Below, in pieces: positions 9,487 through 18,325 of a stretch of DNA of 34,418 nt (position 1 is the first letter of the stretch; the number at the start of each line of letters is the position of its first letter). Made by a program: the position numbers and the translations under genes. The stretch is from the NCBI GenBank assembly GCA_013152715.1, contig JAADFU010000023.1:1-34418 (forward strand). Reading direction: 5' to 3'. Below the pieces are notes generated by a model. That model had not been told where the DNA came from and made no database searches. It saw nothing but the letters and a program-made list of their open reading frames with translations. The stretch comes from Calditrichota bacterium. GTDB taxonomy: Bacteria; Zhuqueibacterota; Zhuqueibacteria; Thermofontimicrobiales; Thermofontimicrobiaceae.

Positions 9487-10485
9487 TTACTGATTCAACC
9501 AGCAACGGGAAAAGTGATTTGGCGAGATTTCCACTAATCGGGGTTCTTTTTCCTGACAAATGGGTCGGGCTTGTGAGCAGCGAGGGTGAAATTTGCAGCC
9601 TTGCGGCAAATCGATCAAATTGGGAACTGTGCCGGGAATTGCAGATAATTTGGATTTTCGCTCTTTTGCAGCGTTTAATTTCGGAACCGAATTGAGCAAT
9701 CCGCGCGTGTACGGATGAGCCGGATTTTGAAATAGTTCTTTCACTCCGGCGCGCTCCACGATCCTGCCGGCGTACATCACAATCACGCGTTCCGCAGTCT
9801 CTGCGATCACGCCCAAATCGTGAGTGATCAAAATCATAGCTGTTCCGAATCTCTTCCTCATGTCCAGCATCAACTCCAAAATCTGCGCCTGAATGGTCAC
9901 GTCCAGCGCCGTAGTGGGCTCGTCAGCGATAAGCAGACTCGGGTGACAGGAAAGTGCCATGGCGATCATCACGCGCTGTTTCATGCCGCCGCTCATTTCG
10001 TGGGGATATTCCCGAACACGTTTTTCTGCGTTGGGAATGCCAACTAAACGCAGCATTTCGATACTTTTTTTGAGGGACTCTTTTGGGGAAAGATGCTGAT
10101 GCAGACTAATCGCTTCAGCGATTTGGTCGCCGACGGTAAACACGGGATTTAAGGAAGTCATTGGCTCCTGAAACACCATGGAAATTTCATTGCCGCGAAT
10201 TTTACGCATTTCTTTTTGCGGCAATTTGAGCAGATCGACTCCGCGGAAGAAAATTTCTCCGCAGACGATTCTGCCCGGCGGGCTTGGAATTAATCGCAGC
10301 AACGACAAAGCCATCACGCTCTTGCCGCAGCCGGATTCGCCGACAACGCCGACGATTTCTTTTTCTGCCACACAATAACTGATGTCGTCAACGGCTTTAA
10401 CTGTTCCTTCGTAACTGTCAAAAAACGCGCGCAAATGACGTATTTCAAGCAGGCGGCTTTTCTCGATTTTATTCATCGCGCACAT
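9487..10485 (-). CDS. Dpp/Opp-type peptide ABC transporter ATP-binding protein (DppD/OppD-like)
   Basis: This is an ABC ATPase of the peptide/nickel class that powers import of oligopeptides across the inner membrane. Walker A is 'GESGCGKS', the signature is 'SGGMKQR', Walker B is 'LLIADEP', and the switch His is in 'LITHDLG'. The C-terminus has the oligopeptide-class extension with Cys residues ('GCKFHPRCS', 'PIC', 'RCW') that often bind a metal cluster in this subfamily. Its 332 residues are normal for DppD/OppD. It starts inside the end of the upstream M14 peptidase gene (17-nt overlap; 8 nt if the second ATG at 10476 is used), so the two are translationally linked. No permease or second ATPase gene is adjacent. 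The only binding protein of the same system in the window is at 22796. Degradation of protein followed by peptide uptake is the likely theme. Confidence 0.93.
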   Translation of the reverse strand: MCAMNKIEKSRLLEIRHLRAFFDSYEGTVKAVDDISYCVAEKEIVGVVGESGCGKSVMALSLLRLIPSPPGRIVCGEIFFRGVDLLKLPQKEMRKIRGNEISMVFQEPMTSLNPVFTVGDQIAEAISLHQHLSPKESLKKSIEMLRLVGIPNAEKRVREYPHEMSGGMKQRVMIAMALSCHPSLLIADEPTTALDVTIQAQILELMLDMRKRFGTAMILITHDLGVIAETAERVIVMYAGRIVERAGVKELFQNPAHPYTRGLLNSVPKLNAAKERKSKLSAIPGTVPNLIDLPQGCKFHPRCSQARPICQEKEPRLVEISPNHFSRCWLNQ

Positions 10486-13006
10486 GCATAATTTTGTTGG
10501 AAAACACCTGCTGGCCGACTTTTAGCTGGATGAGATAGACACCCGTGCTCACGGCATGATTTCTGTCATCCGTGCCGTTCCAGGGAAAAAGGTAATTTCC
10601 CGCCGGCAATTTGCTCGACACAATAGTTTTCACACTCTGTCCCAAAACATTAAATACCGCGAGATCAACCAACACCGGCTTTGAGAGCGAAAAATGAATT
10701 TGCGTCACATCGTGAAATGGATTCGGGTAATTTGGCAAAAGTTGATACTTTTCAGGCGCAACCGCTACCTGGTTTGGTTTCACTAAAAGCAGAATTTGCT
10801 CGTCAACCATGACGTCGTCAATCGTCCAGCCGCCGCTGGCGCCGGAATTGTTAGATTGCAGGCAAAATTGAATCACAACGCTGTCCAAATCCGCAGCGAC
10901 AGAGGAAATATCAACGAGCTGAAAATTCCAATTCCGATCTTTGATTTCATTGCGATAATTTGTCCAGACAATTTGACCATTTACAGTAATGTAAGCTTCG
11001 TCACCGCTATTGATTCTGAGCCAACGATAAAATTGCAAATAAACATTTTGCCAGCCACGGCAATTGAGCGGTCGCATTTGCAAATAGTTGTGCTGATTAT
11101 TCTGGTAAGCGCCGTTCCAACTCCCGGAGCCCAAATCGTTTCCCCAGACAAATTGCGGCGAATGAGCAAATCCGGGATCGCCGCTTTCGCCGCCGGGAAT
11201 TCCGTACTGCCAGTCGTCGTGTGAATTCGGCGAGTCGCCAAAAGTGTGGTGCGTCCACTGATCGCGGCCTTCTTTTTCCATATCGTCAAAAAAGCCCTGT
11301 ACACGTAGGGCAAAAGAAAGCGTCCACTGATTTCCTGCCAGATCGCGAAGTTGCAGCTCAAGCGGAATTTTCTGCCCGGGTAAAGCCTGGTCAGAGACCG
11401 ATACCGTTATCGGCGATGTAGCGAATTTTTCTTCCCCGGCGGCTACTGTACCAAACGAAAGATCATTTTCGATCAACGTCAAATCCTGGGACTCACTCGT
11501 CAAAGTCCCCAGAACTTGTTCTGAAGCAAGGGATCCAATATTTTCTATTTTCAAATTCAATTGAGCTATTTCTCCGCGGTTGAGAATGCCGTTGGGAAAA
11601 ATAGAACCTTCCCCGCTGTCGTAAGTCATGCTATTTTTCAATGCCAAATCAGCGCCTTTTTCAAGAAATACCTCGAGAACGCGTATGGTATCATTGGCGG
11701 CAATAGTAATTGGTTTCACAAATTTTGTGTAACCAGGAACGTGCGTCTCGAAAGTAAAATTTCCTTGAGGCAAAAAACGAATGAATCTACCAGTGAGCGA
11801 ATCGCTGACGCGAGGAACTAACTGTTCCGCGTCGAATATTTCGTCTATTTTGAACGTCGCCGAGAGCGGCAAGCCCGTCGCAGCAGCGACGATTTTTCCG
11901 GTAATGCCTGCTCGCTCGGGCCGGCGAAGCATGACGCGGAACGCCGGCAAAACAACCTCATTTTCATGCTCCGAAGGCGGCGCGGATTGGCTGGTCATGA
12001 GTTCGATGGTAAAAGAGAGCATGCCGTACTGCGAATACATCCAATCGTTGTGTTCGCCGCCATGCCAGTACCACGTCCCTGACCGGCGAAAATCGTACTG
12101 AATACTGGGATCAACAACATTGATGGAATCAACTAATTCCCTGGCAGTTTCCTGAAACAAAGCATCGTCCGGCGCAACAGGAGTTGATCTGTAAGCCCAG
12201 GGATACAAAATTACTCTGCCGGAAGTGTGAAACGCCAGCGAGCCGTAAGGTTTGATGCGCAGGGCAAGGTCTCGAATGGCCTGAGTTTCCGGCTCGGAAA
12301 AAGGCGCCGACCCGTAACGCGAAGCAGTAAATCCCCACCAATAGCCGAAATTGCGATTCAAATCCACGTTATTGGCATTATAGCGGCGCTGCGCTTCGTG
12401 ACCGTCCGGATTTACCAGCGGAACGACCCAGATTTCTCTGTTTTCCACCCAATGGGTGACTTCAGGATTGACGCCGTAATTTTCTACCATGTATTGAATA
12501 AAATAAAGACAAACTTCCAGCGCATGATTTTCGTTTCCGTGGATGCAGCCTTCGATGAGCAAACAGGGTTCGTCTTCATCTGCGTCGGGATTGTCGGAGA
12601 TTTTCAGCGCCCACAGGCCGCGATTTTGCACGGAAGCACCCAATGAATCCAGTCGCGTAATGGCAGGATAGTCGCGCGCGATTTGGTGAAGAAATTCTCT
12701 GGTTTCAGCGTAATTGTGAAATCCATCCAACGCTGCGCCTTCTGATTCCTGTGGTTGCAGCGAGCTGATTTTTTCAACGGACAATCCTTTTTCTTGCATC
12801 AGTTTTGCTTCAGCGTCCGAACAGATCAAATCCACCCAGCGGCCGAAATTTGTACCTGCCACTGCAAAATTGAACTGACGCAATGTCTCGATTTGTTGCA
12901 CATCCGTAACGCAAACACGGTAAATTTGTAACTCGCGGGATTGACCGAACAAAGAAAAAGCAGCACAAAAGTGAATGACAACGAAGACAAGTAACCGGAA
13001 CCTCAT
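10469..13006 (-). CDS. Secreted M14-family zinc carboxypeptidase with T9SS sorting domain
   Basis: The 845-residue protein has a signal peptide (about 1-21) and an M14 domain (about 95-355). The zinc ligands are in 'IHGNE' (His156, Glu159) and 'AFHTSG' (His260). Substrate-binding motifs 'NPDG' and 'NVDLNRNFG' are present, and the catalytic Glu is in 'FTIELMTS' (Glu335). C-terminal to this lie a carboxypeptidase-regulatory-like domain (about 370-445), a CARDB-like Ig segment, a jelly-roll domain with 'GGWTIDDV' (similar to immune-inhibitor-type peptidases), and a T9SS type A sorting domain ('PNYPNPF' to the end). It would remove residues from peptide C-termini outside the cell. The start ATG at 13006 follows AAAGGAGA; an out-of-frame ATG sits 4 nt before it. 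The ABC ATPase gene overlaps its stop. Confidence 0.92.
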   Translation of the reverse strand: MRFRLLVFVVIHFCAAFSLFGQSRELQIYRVCVTDVQQIETLRQFNFAVAGTNFGRWVDLICSDAEAKLMQEKGLSVEKISSLQPQESEGAALDGFHNYAETREFLHQIARDYPAITRLDSLGASVQNRGLWALKISDNPDADEDEPCLLIEGCIHGNENHALEVCLYFIQYMVENYGVNPEVTHWVENREIWVVPLVNPDGHEAQRRYNANNVDLNRNFGYWWGFTASRYGSAPFSEPETQAIRDLALRIKPYGSLAFHTSGRVILYPWAYRSTPVAPDDALFQETARELVDSINVVDPSIQYDFRRSGTWYWHGGEHNDWMYSQYGMLSFTIELMTSQSAPPSEHENEVVLPAFRVMLRRPERAGITGKIVAAATGLPLSATFKIDEIFDAEQLVPRVSDSLTGRFIRFLPQGNFTFETHVPGYTKFVKPITIAANDTIRVLEVFLEKGADLALKNSMTYDSGEGSIFPNGILNRGEIAQLNLKIENIGSLASEQVLGTLTSESQDLTLIENDLSFGTVAAGEEKFATSPITVSVSDQALPGQKIPLELQLRDLAGNQWTLSFALRVQGFFDDMEKEGRDQWTHHTFGDSPNSHDDWQYGIPGGESGDPGFAHSPQFVWGNDLGSGSWNGAYQNNQHNYLQMRPLNCRGWQNVYLQFYRWLRINSGDEAYITVNGQIVWTNYRNEIKDRNWNFQLVDISSVAADLDSVVIQFCLQSNNSGASGGWTIDDVMVDEQILLLVKPNQVAVAPEKYQLLPNYPNPFHDVTQIHFSLSKPVLVDLAVFNVLGQSVKTIVSSKLPAGNYLFPWNGTDDRNHAVSTGVYLIQLKVGQQVFSNKIMHVRDE

Positions 13007-13459
13007 TCATTTTCTCCTTTTGGTGATAGACTAATAATAACATGAAAAATCCAAAAAATCAAATGTTTTTTTGCCAATTTGAAAATTTTTTCCTCACGAA
13101 AGCAAGCATTTCACCTTTCTGAAAAATTAGCGGAAAAAAAATAAGTGTGCGGGGGTAGAAATCATTCAAAACTGCATTCCTTTCTTTTCAAATTGAAATT
13201 CATAATTGAGAGATTTCTCTGCATTTCCGCTAATTTTAACGGATAAAAATTCATTTTGGGTCATTTTTTTAAAAGAAATTAATAATTTAATCTCTTGATT
13301 ATTATCAGGTTAAACGTTACGCGTGAAAATTTTGAAAAATATTCAATTTTGAAATTGCTTCGGGCATAAAAATTGTAAAGTAACAATCGGCACTGATACA
13401 TTCGAAAAAAACTAACGCACACCAACGGGACACAAGCGCTCATCAAATGTAGGAAAAAT
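13007..13459. promoter_or_regulatory. Divergent intergenic region with a perfect 14-bp inverted repeat
   Basis: This region separates the minus-strand carboxypeptidase from the plus-strand NtrC-type regulator. AAAATTAGCGGAAA (13123-13136) is an exact reverse complement of TTTCCGCTAATTTT (13224-13237), with 87 bp between. A smaller palindrome, TTTCAAATTGAAA, lies near 13188. The region is otherwise AT-rich with no gene. The arms could be binding sites for a dimeric regulator that controls one or both flanking genes; I see no clear sigma-54 -24/-12 pair here. Confidence 0.5.
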
Positions 13460-14821
13460 ATGTCGACGAAAAAACCGATTTTAGTGATCGACGACGATGA
13501 AATGATATTGGAATTGATGCAAGATGTACTCAGGCATCAAAATTTAGAGGCTATTGTTGCGGACAATGGACTGGAAGGAATCAGAAAATTCAGTGAGTAC
13601 GAGCCTGATATCGTTTTTCTTGATTTCAAAATGCCACACATGGACGGCATTGAAACAATGGAAAACATTATTAAAATTGACCCGGCCGCTTATGTGATCA
13701 TTTTTACCAGCCATGCTGATGTGGACACAGCAGTCGAAGCGATGAAAAAAGGCGCGTATGACTACATTATTAAGCCAGTTGACCTGAAAAAAATTTCTTT
13801 AATCGTCGACCGCATAAAAAGATCAAAAACGCTGCATGAAGAAAAGACCGTCTTGCAGAATCGATTGGATCAGCTTTTCGGCAAAAGCAATTTCATCGGC
13901 GTCAGCACGCAAATTCAACAAATCGCAGAGCAAATCGACCAGGTCTCCGGAACAGACTCCACCGTGCTGATCACCGGAGAGAGCGGAACAGGGAAAGAGC
14001 TTGTCGCCAATGCTTTGCACTATTCGAGCAAAAGAAAGACCAAAAAATTCGTAAAAGTAAATTGCGCGGCGCTGGCGGAAACTGTGATTGAAAGCGAACT
14101 TTTTGGTCATGAAAAGGGCGCGTTCACTTCTGCCATCACCAGACGTATCGGCAGGTTTGAACTGGCAAACGAAGGCACGATTTTTCTCGATGAGATTGGC
14201 GAAATTCCCCTGTCCACACAAGTAAAACTACTACGCGTGCTGGAGAACCACGAGTTCGAGCGCCTGGGCGGAAACGATACGATCAAGGTAGACATTCGCG
14301 TTATCGCCGCGACCAATAGAAATCTGGAAAAACTAGTTGACCAGGGGAAATTTCGCGAAGATCTATTTTATCGCCTCAACGTGATCAACATTCATCTGCC
14401 GCCGCTGCGCGAACGCAAAAAAGACATCCCGGTTCTCGCCGATCATTTCCTGAAGAAATTTGCCACGGAAATGAACAAACCGCTGCAAAAATTTTCCCGC
14501 CGCGCACTGCAAATTCTGGAATCGTACGCCTGGCCAGGAAACGTGCGCGAATTGGTGAATACCATCGAGCGTTCTGTGGTTTTCTGCAAAGGTAAAATTC
14601 TCACCGAAAAAGACCTGCCCTACAATTTCGGCAGCAACGGGAAAAGCGGCAAAATCTCGCTGCAACTTTCTTCCTATTCCCTGACCGATGCGGAAAAAAT
14701 TCTTATCCAAAAAACGCTGCAAGAAACAAAAGGAAACTTGAAACGCGCCGCGGAATTGCTAAAAATCAGCCGCGGAACGTTGTACAGTAAATTGGAAAAA
14801 CTCAATATTCCCAGACCGTGA
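13460..14821 (+). CDS. NtrC-family response regulator (receiver, AAA+, Fis-type HTH), orphan
   Basis: A 453-residue bacterial enhancer-binding-type regulator. The receiver domain (about 5-120) has the acidic pair Asp11/Asp12, phospho-acceptor Asp55 in 'FLDFKMP' and Lys105 in 'IIKP'. The AAA+ domain (about 142-375) has Walker A 'GESGTGKE' (173-180), Walker B 'IFLDE', and 'WPGNVREL'. The sigma-54 contact loop reads GAFTSA (220-225), not the canonical GAFTGA. The C-terminal helix-turn-helix (about 411-453) is of the Fis type. The ATG follows AGGA. No kinase is adjacent, so its partner is unknown. It probably activates sigma-54 promoters, but the loop change leaves some doubt. Confidence 0.92.
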   Translation: MSTKKPILVIDDDEMILELMQDVLRHQNLEAIVADNGLEGIRKFSEYEPDIVFLDFKMPHMDGIETMENIIKIDPAAYVIIFTSHADVDTAVEAMKKGAYDYIIKPVDLKKISLIVDRIKRSKTLHEEKTVLQNRLDQLFGKSNFIGVSTQIQQIAEQIDQVSGTDSTVLITGESGTGKELVANALHYSSKRKTKKFVKVNCAALAETVIESELFGHEKGAFTSAITRRIGRFELANEGTIFLDEIGEIPLSTQVKLLRVLENHEFERLGGNDTIKVDIRVIAATNRNLEKLVDQGKFREDLFYRLNVINIHLPPLRERKKDIPVLADHFLKKFATEMNKPLQKFSRRALQILESYAWPGNVRELVNTIERSVVFCKGKILTEKDLPYNFGSNGKSGKISLQLSSYSLTDAEKILIQKTLQETKGNLKRAAELLKISRGTLYSKLEKLNIPRP

Positions 14822-15013
14822 TTAATTCCCTTTCATCAATTTCTGATTTGTTTTTTATAAAGCAAGGCGACGCCGTAGGAATTTTTCCCTGAATAATTGT
14901 TATGCCGTTGCTCAAACGTAATTTTCTCAGCGAAGCAGGAGATGGCAGATAAAAAATATTGCTTTCTTATTTGCCGTTTCATGCCTCATTTTTTACCTGT
15001 ACCTATTTCTTGC

Positions 15014-15041
15014 TTGACTTTTTGAAAAATTTGATTATATT
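15014..15041 (+). promoter_or_regulatory. Probable promoter for the DUF3795 gene
   Basis: TTGACT (15014-15019), a 16-nt spacer and TATATT (15036-15041), behind a T-rich stretch. The start codon at 15122 is about 75 nt downstream of the predicted transcript start. The rest of 14822-15121 holds no gene. Confidence 0.6.
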
Positions 15042-15121
15042 AAATAAGGTACTTCTACCCGGAAGCTGTTTTCAGAAAAATTAAACAAAATTGATATTCA
15101 GGACAAAAGTGAGGAAAACTC

Positions 15122-15457
15122 ATGGCTGAAAAAGCAAACGATGTCATTGTCGCCTATTGCGGTCTTGTCTGCAGCAACTGCGGAATGTACCTGAAGGGAA
15201 AATGCGAAGGTTGCCACAGTGCCAAACCAATGAATCACAATTGCAAAATGAAAGCGTGCGCCATGGAACGGGAATACGGGACCTGCGCCGAATGCACAGA
15301 ATTTGAAAATTTGAAGGATTGTCGGAAACTGAATAATCTTGTTTCTAAATTCTTTGGTTTCATTTTTCGCACTGACCGCATTGGAAATCTGAATCGGATT
15401 CGGGAAATCGGACTCGATACATTTAAAGAAGAAAAACGGATCGCCGGGAGCGCCTGA
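15122..15457 (+). CDS. Small cysteine-rich DUF3795-type protein
   Basis: A 111-residue protein with eleven Cys in the N-terminal two thirds. The pattern 'YCGLVCSNCGMYLKGKCEGC' near the start, then 'NCKMKACAMERE' and 'CAECTEF', is typical of the DUF3795 family. The Cys pairs suggest zinc or iron-sulfur binding. No signal peptide or membrane segment is visible, so it is probably cytoplasmic. GAGGA lies eight nt before the ATG. Its function is not known; it has its own promoter and no operon partner. Confidence 0.8.
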   Translation: MAEKANDVIVAYCGLVCSNCGMYLKGKCEGCHSAKPMNHNCKMKACAMEREYGTCAECTEFENLKDCRKLNNLVSKFFGFIFRTDRIGNLNRIREIGLDTFKEEKRIAGSA

Positions 15458-15798
15458 TTCTGATTGGGACGTGTTCTGCGAAGGAACGAAAAGCCAAAGA
15501 AATTTCCCGACAGACAGCGCAAGAATCAAACGGCTCAAAAAGCACCCTTTCTTCAGACTGATCATTGGAAATTACAGGGTTCTATTTGATGTCAGTCGGA
15601 ACAAGAAAGATATGGCTTCAGAAAAAGTCGGGAAGCGTCATGCACAGTAAAACTTTTCTGGACATTCCTGATTTGCTGTAAGCTGACCGAGAAAAAGCTT
15701 TTTCAGGCGATGTTGGCGGTGGGTTTGCTCTTTGGCGTTGTTCGCCGACGCTCTCTTATTCCATTCAGAAACAATTTTTACTTTTCTATATTTTTTTC
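15458..15798. other. Intergenic region without a recognised gene
   Basis: About 340 bp between the DUF3795 gene and the next promoter. I found only very short frames with no family features and no clear RNA gene. It is somewhat less AT-rich than the surrounding spacers, so a decayed gene is possible but cannot be shown. Confidence 0.4.
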
Positions 15799-15827
15799 TT
15801 GACAATATCCATATTATTTGGTATAAT
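15799..15827 (+). promoter_or_regulatory. sigma-70 promoter for the SnoaL-like operon
   Basis: TTGACA (15799-15804), 17-nt spacer, perfect TATAAT (15822-15827). The upstream TATATTTTTT tract closely resembles the one before the promoter at 1010. About 245 nt of leader with no convincing gene separate it from the ATG at 16078. Confidence 0.75.
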
Positions 15828-16077
15828 ACTCTAACTCAACTTTCGGATCGCAAACGCCACATACGACTACCCAAACAACTCGCACTAAACCTAAATTCCT
15901 CTCACACATCAGCCCTTCCGTGCGAGCGAAATACTATAGCAAGCGGAACAGGCAGGCGCTTATTTTTCGTTGAGTTGCGTAAAAAGAATTCTTTTTTGGG
16001 GCGCAATGTAGAGCAAAGAGACTCCCTGTGTTTAAAGTATAAAACAGTTCACAATCCCAAAAAATGAGAGGTGTGCT

Positions 16078-16599
16078 ATGAAAGTTAAGGCGACTGTTTT
16101 TTCGCTACTGGCATTATTTATGATGCTGGCATCTTTTCACTGTCAAAAGAAAGAGGATACTTCTAATTCAACAGAAGAAAATAAAGCCGCGGTCCGCCGC
16201 CTTATCGACGAGGCGTGGAACAAAGGAAATTTAGCTGTAATTGATGAGATTCTATCGCCGAATTACATTCTCCACATCGACGCTCCTGGCGCAAATGATC
16301 GCGAGGGTTACAAACAGGCAATTAGCATGTACCGTACAGCTATGCCTGATTTTCAATTTACGATTGACGACATGATTGCTGAAGGAAACAAAGTTGTCAT
16401 TCGCTGCACGATGACTGGCACGCAAAAAGGCGAACTCATGGGGTCTTCTCCTACCGGCAAAAAATTAACGATGACAGCGATCTCCATTCGCTATTTTGAA
16501 AACGGAAAAGTTATTGAAGAATGGGTTGAAACGAACATGCTGGGTTTTATGCAACAAATGGGCATCATACCCCCTCCGGAACAGCCGCAACATCAATGA
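16078..16599 (+). CDS. SnoaL-like (ester cyclase / NTF2-fold) lipoprotein
   Basis: The first residues form a lipoprotein signal (hydrophobic run ending 'ASFHC', lipid Cys at 22). The remainder is a SnoaL-type NTF2-like domain: 'VRRLIDEAWNKGN', 'LSPNYILHI', 'MYRTAMPDFQFTIDDMIAEG', and 'GKVIEEWVETN' are typical. Most such proteins bind or convert small molecules; the substrate is unknown. GAGAGGTG precedes the ATG. It overlaps the possible upstream start of the next gene and likely forms an operon with it and with the reductase at 17124. Confidence 0.82.
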   Translation: MKVKATVFSLLALFMMLASFHCQKKEDTSNSTEENKAAVRRLIDEAWNKGNLAVIDEILSPNYILHIDAPGANDREGYKQAISMYRTAMPDFQFTIDDMIAEGNKVVIRCTMTGTQKGELMGSSPTGKKLTMTAISIRYFENGKVIEEWVETNMLGFMQQMGIIPPPEQPQHQ

Positions 16600-16643
16600 G
16601 CGCAATAAAAATATTTAGCAATTTTACAGAAAGGAACGGAGAA

Positions 16644-17054
16644 ATGGCGAGCGAAATTTTGATTGGCTTTTCTTTTATTTGGTTAATTATTTGGTCAATA
16701 TTTGGCTTAAAAGCAGGTATGGCGCATCCAGAGTGGGTGGAAAAAATGAAAAGCCTTTCGGAAAAAGGAGGACTCGACGAATTCTGGTCAACGTATGATG
16801 GTTTTAGAATCCAGATTCCTGCCCATGCCCACGCAAACAATTTTGCGTGTATCACTTTCTTAATCGGTATTGCACTAAAAACCGAAATCATTGGTTATTC
16901 ATCTCAATTCCAGATGGGGCTGGCTATCGGCTTTATTATAGCTATGATTTTGGCCGCCATTGGTGAACGATTTAGAATTGTTCCGGTTGCCGCCATCGGC
17001 AGTATGCTTTTCCTAGCAGGATTAATAGTTAGTTTTGTTGGCATGTTTGTGTAA
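16644..17054 (+). CDS. Small integral membrane protein of unknown function
   Basis: I chose the ATG at 16644 because AAGGAACGGAG sits just upstream; an in-frame ATG at 16596 overlaps the previous stop (ATGA) and is possible. The product is about 136 residues with four hydrophobic segments (near its start, then about 66-82, 90-108 and 113-135). A 'PAHAHANNFA' motif lies just before the second segment, and the repeated His-Ala could bind a metal or heme. No family was recognised with confidence. It sits between a SnoaL-like lipoprotein and an NmrA-like reductase, so a shared small-molecule role is possible. Confidence 0.72.
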   Translation: MASEILIGFSFIWLIIWSIFGLKAGMAHPEWVEKMKSLSEKGGLDEFWSTYDGFRIQIPAHAHANNFACITFLIGIALKTEIIGYSSQFQMGLAIGFIIAMILAAIGERFRIVPVAAIGSMLFLAGLIVSFVGMFV

Positions 17055-17123
17055 AATTAAGAATTTATCGGAAATTTACCTGACTGCGGGAATTTATTGT
17101 TAATTCTTAAGGAGGATCTCATC

Positions 17124-17987
17124 ATGGAAAAAAGGATATTGGTCTTGGGTGGCACGGGTATGCTGGGGGCGCCTGTTGCAAGAAATTTAAAACAACAAGG
17201 ATTTCAAGTCCGCATCATGACGCGAAATAAAGAGAAAGCCCAAAAACTCTTTGACGACTCATTTGAAATAGTGACCGGCGATGTGACCGACGCTAACGAT
17301 ACGGAGAAGGCTCTTAATGGCTGTTACGGCGTTCATATAAATTTGCAGCCTTCTATTGAACTATCAGTCGCTGAAAATATTCTAAATGTTGCTTCCCGCT
17401 TGGGCTTACAGCGGATCACTTACCTTTCCGGAGCAACTACTTTTATTAAAAATCCAAAAATTCCTCTCGCCAAACAAAAACTAAAAGTGGAAAAATTGAT
17501 AAAAGAGAGCGGAATCCCTTATACTTTCTTTTGCCCAACTGGTGCAATGGAAAATATTCTCTCGATGATTCGGGGAAATCGAGCAAATGTCATAGGCAAA
17601 AAACCAGTATATGTGCATTGGTTTGCTGCTGAAGATTTGGGGCGCATGGTAGCTAAATCATATACCACCGAAAAGGCTGCAAATAAAAAACTATGTATCC
17701 ATGGCCCGGAAAAATTGTCTTCACGTGAAGCACTGCAGCGGTATTGTTCCGAAATACATCCTGAAATTAAAAATCTCGGTTCAATTCCTTTCTGGCTCGC
17801 TAAAATTATCGGCGTGATGGCTAAAAACGAGAGTTTAAAAAACGATGTTCCTGTAATGGTTCATTTTGCAAAAAAGGGTGAACCTGGGGATCCGACAGAA
17901 GCCAATAATATCCTCGGTGCGCCAGCAATCACATTAGACGAATGGATCAAACAAAGAAAAGCGAAACTCAGTACCGCGACTGCATAG
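17124..17987 (+). CDS. NmrA-like NAD(P)-binding (atypical SDR) protein
   Basis: The start is set by an ideal ribosome site AAGGAGG nine nt before the ATG at 17124. The 287-residue protein opens with 'RILVLGGTGMLGAPVARNL', a Rossmann GxxGxxG nucleotide-binding motif, followed by 'VRIMTRNKEKA' and 'VTGDVTD', as in NmrA and related atypical SDRs. 'YLSGATTF' occupies the usual position of the active-site strand; the classical YxxxK is not obvious. It could be a reductase, an epimerase-like enzyme or a redox sensor. It is probably last in the operon that begins at 16078. Confidence 0.85.
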   Translation: MEKRILVLGGTGMLGAPVARNLKQQGFQVRIMTRNKEKAQKLFDDSFEIVTGDVTDANDTEKALNGCYGVHINLQPSIELSVAENILNVASRLGLQRITYLSGATTFIKNPKIPLAKQKLKVEKLIKESGIPYTFFCPTGAMENILSMIRGNRANVIGKKPVYVHWFAAEDLGRMVAKSYTTEKAANKKLCIHGPEKLSSREALQRYCSEIHPEIKNLGSIPFWLAKIIGVMAKNESLKNDVPVMVHFAKKGEPGDPTEANNILGAPAITLDEWIKQRKAKLSTATA

Positions 17988-18325
17988 TTAGCTACTGAAA
18001 ATGTTGACATATTTACAGCGCCATTCTACCCATATTTAAATGAAAGCGCATTTACACAATGAACAGTATCAGCGACTTGATTAGAAGCACGCAGTAAGCG
18101 CGGGCGCACAAGTGCAAATCCTTGAGACTGCGCTTTGACGCGCGAATTTTGGATTAAGAGCGGAAAGAAAAGACCACAGCGGACAAAATGTTAGGGAGGG
18201 AACATCTGCCGGAAACGAGCCTTTTGCTAAATCGTTACTATGAATTGTAACAATTTTCGGAGACATGCAAATTTATTTGAAAAGAATTGAAACCAACTGC
18301 AAAAAGACCATTCTTGGGAATGACG
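17988..18325. other. Intergenic region with a GC-richer island
   Basis: No intact gene is seen between the reductase and xdhC (convergent). Positions about 18085-18230 are less AT-rich than the flanks and can be read as short broken frames on both strands, so a decayed inserted sequence is possible. No family was recognised, and no clear terminator is visible. Confidence 0.4.

Noticed and set aside
9475-9492. Possible sigma-54 site (TTGGCAAGAAGTTACTG)
   Set aside because: The -12 part does not match TTGC and the site sits at the 3' end of the ABC ATPase gene with no plus-strand gene following.
10796-11224. Long plus-strand frames opposite the M14 and C25 genes
   Set aside because: They are antisense shadows without domains; the minus-strand genes have clear catalytic motifs.
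15732-16067. Frame of 111 codons before the SnoaL-like gene
   Set aside because: It overlaps the promoter at 15799-15827, has no family features and ends just before the ribosome site of the next gene.
18081-18266. Minus-strand frame of 61 codons
   Set aside because: No ribosome site and no recognisable domain; more likely a chance frame in a GC-richer stretch.
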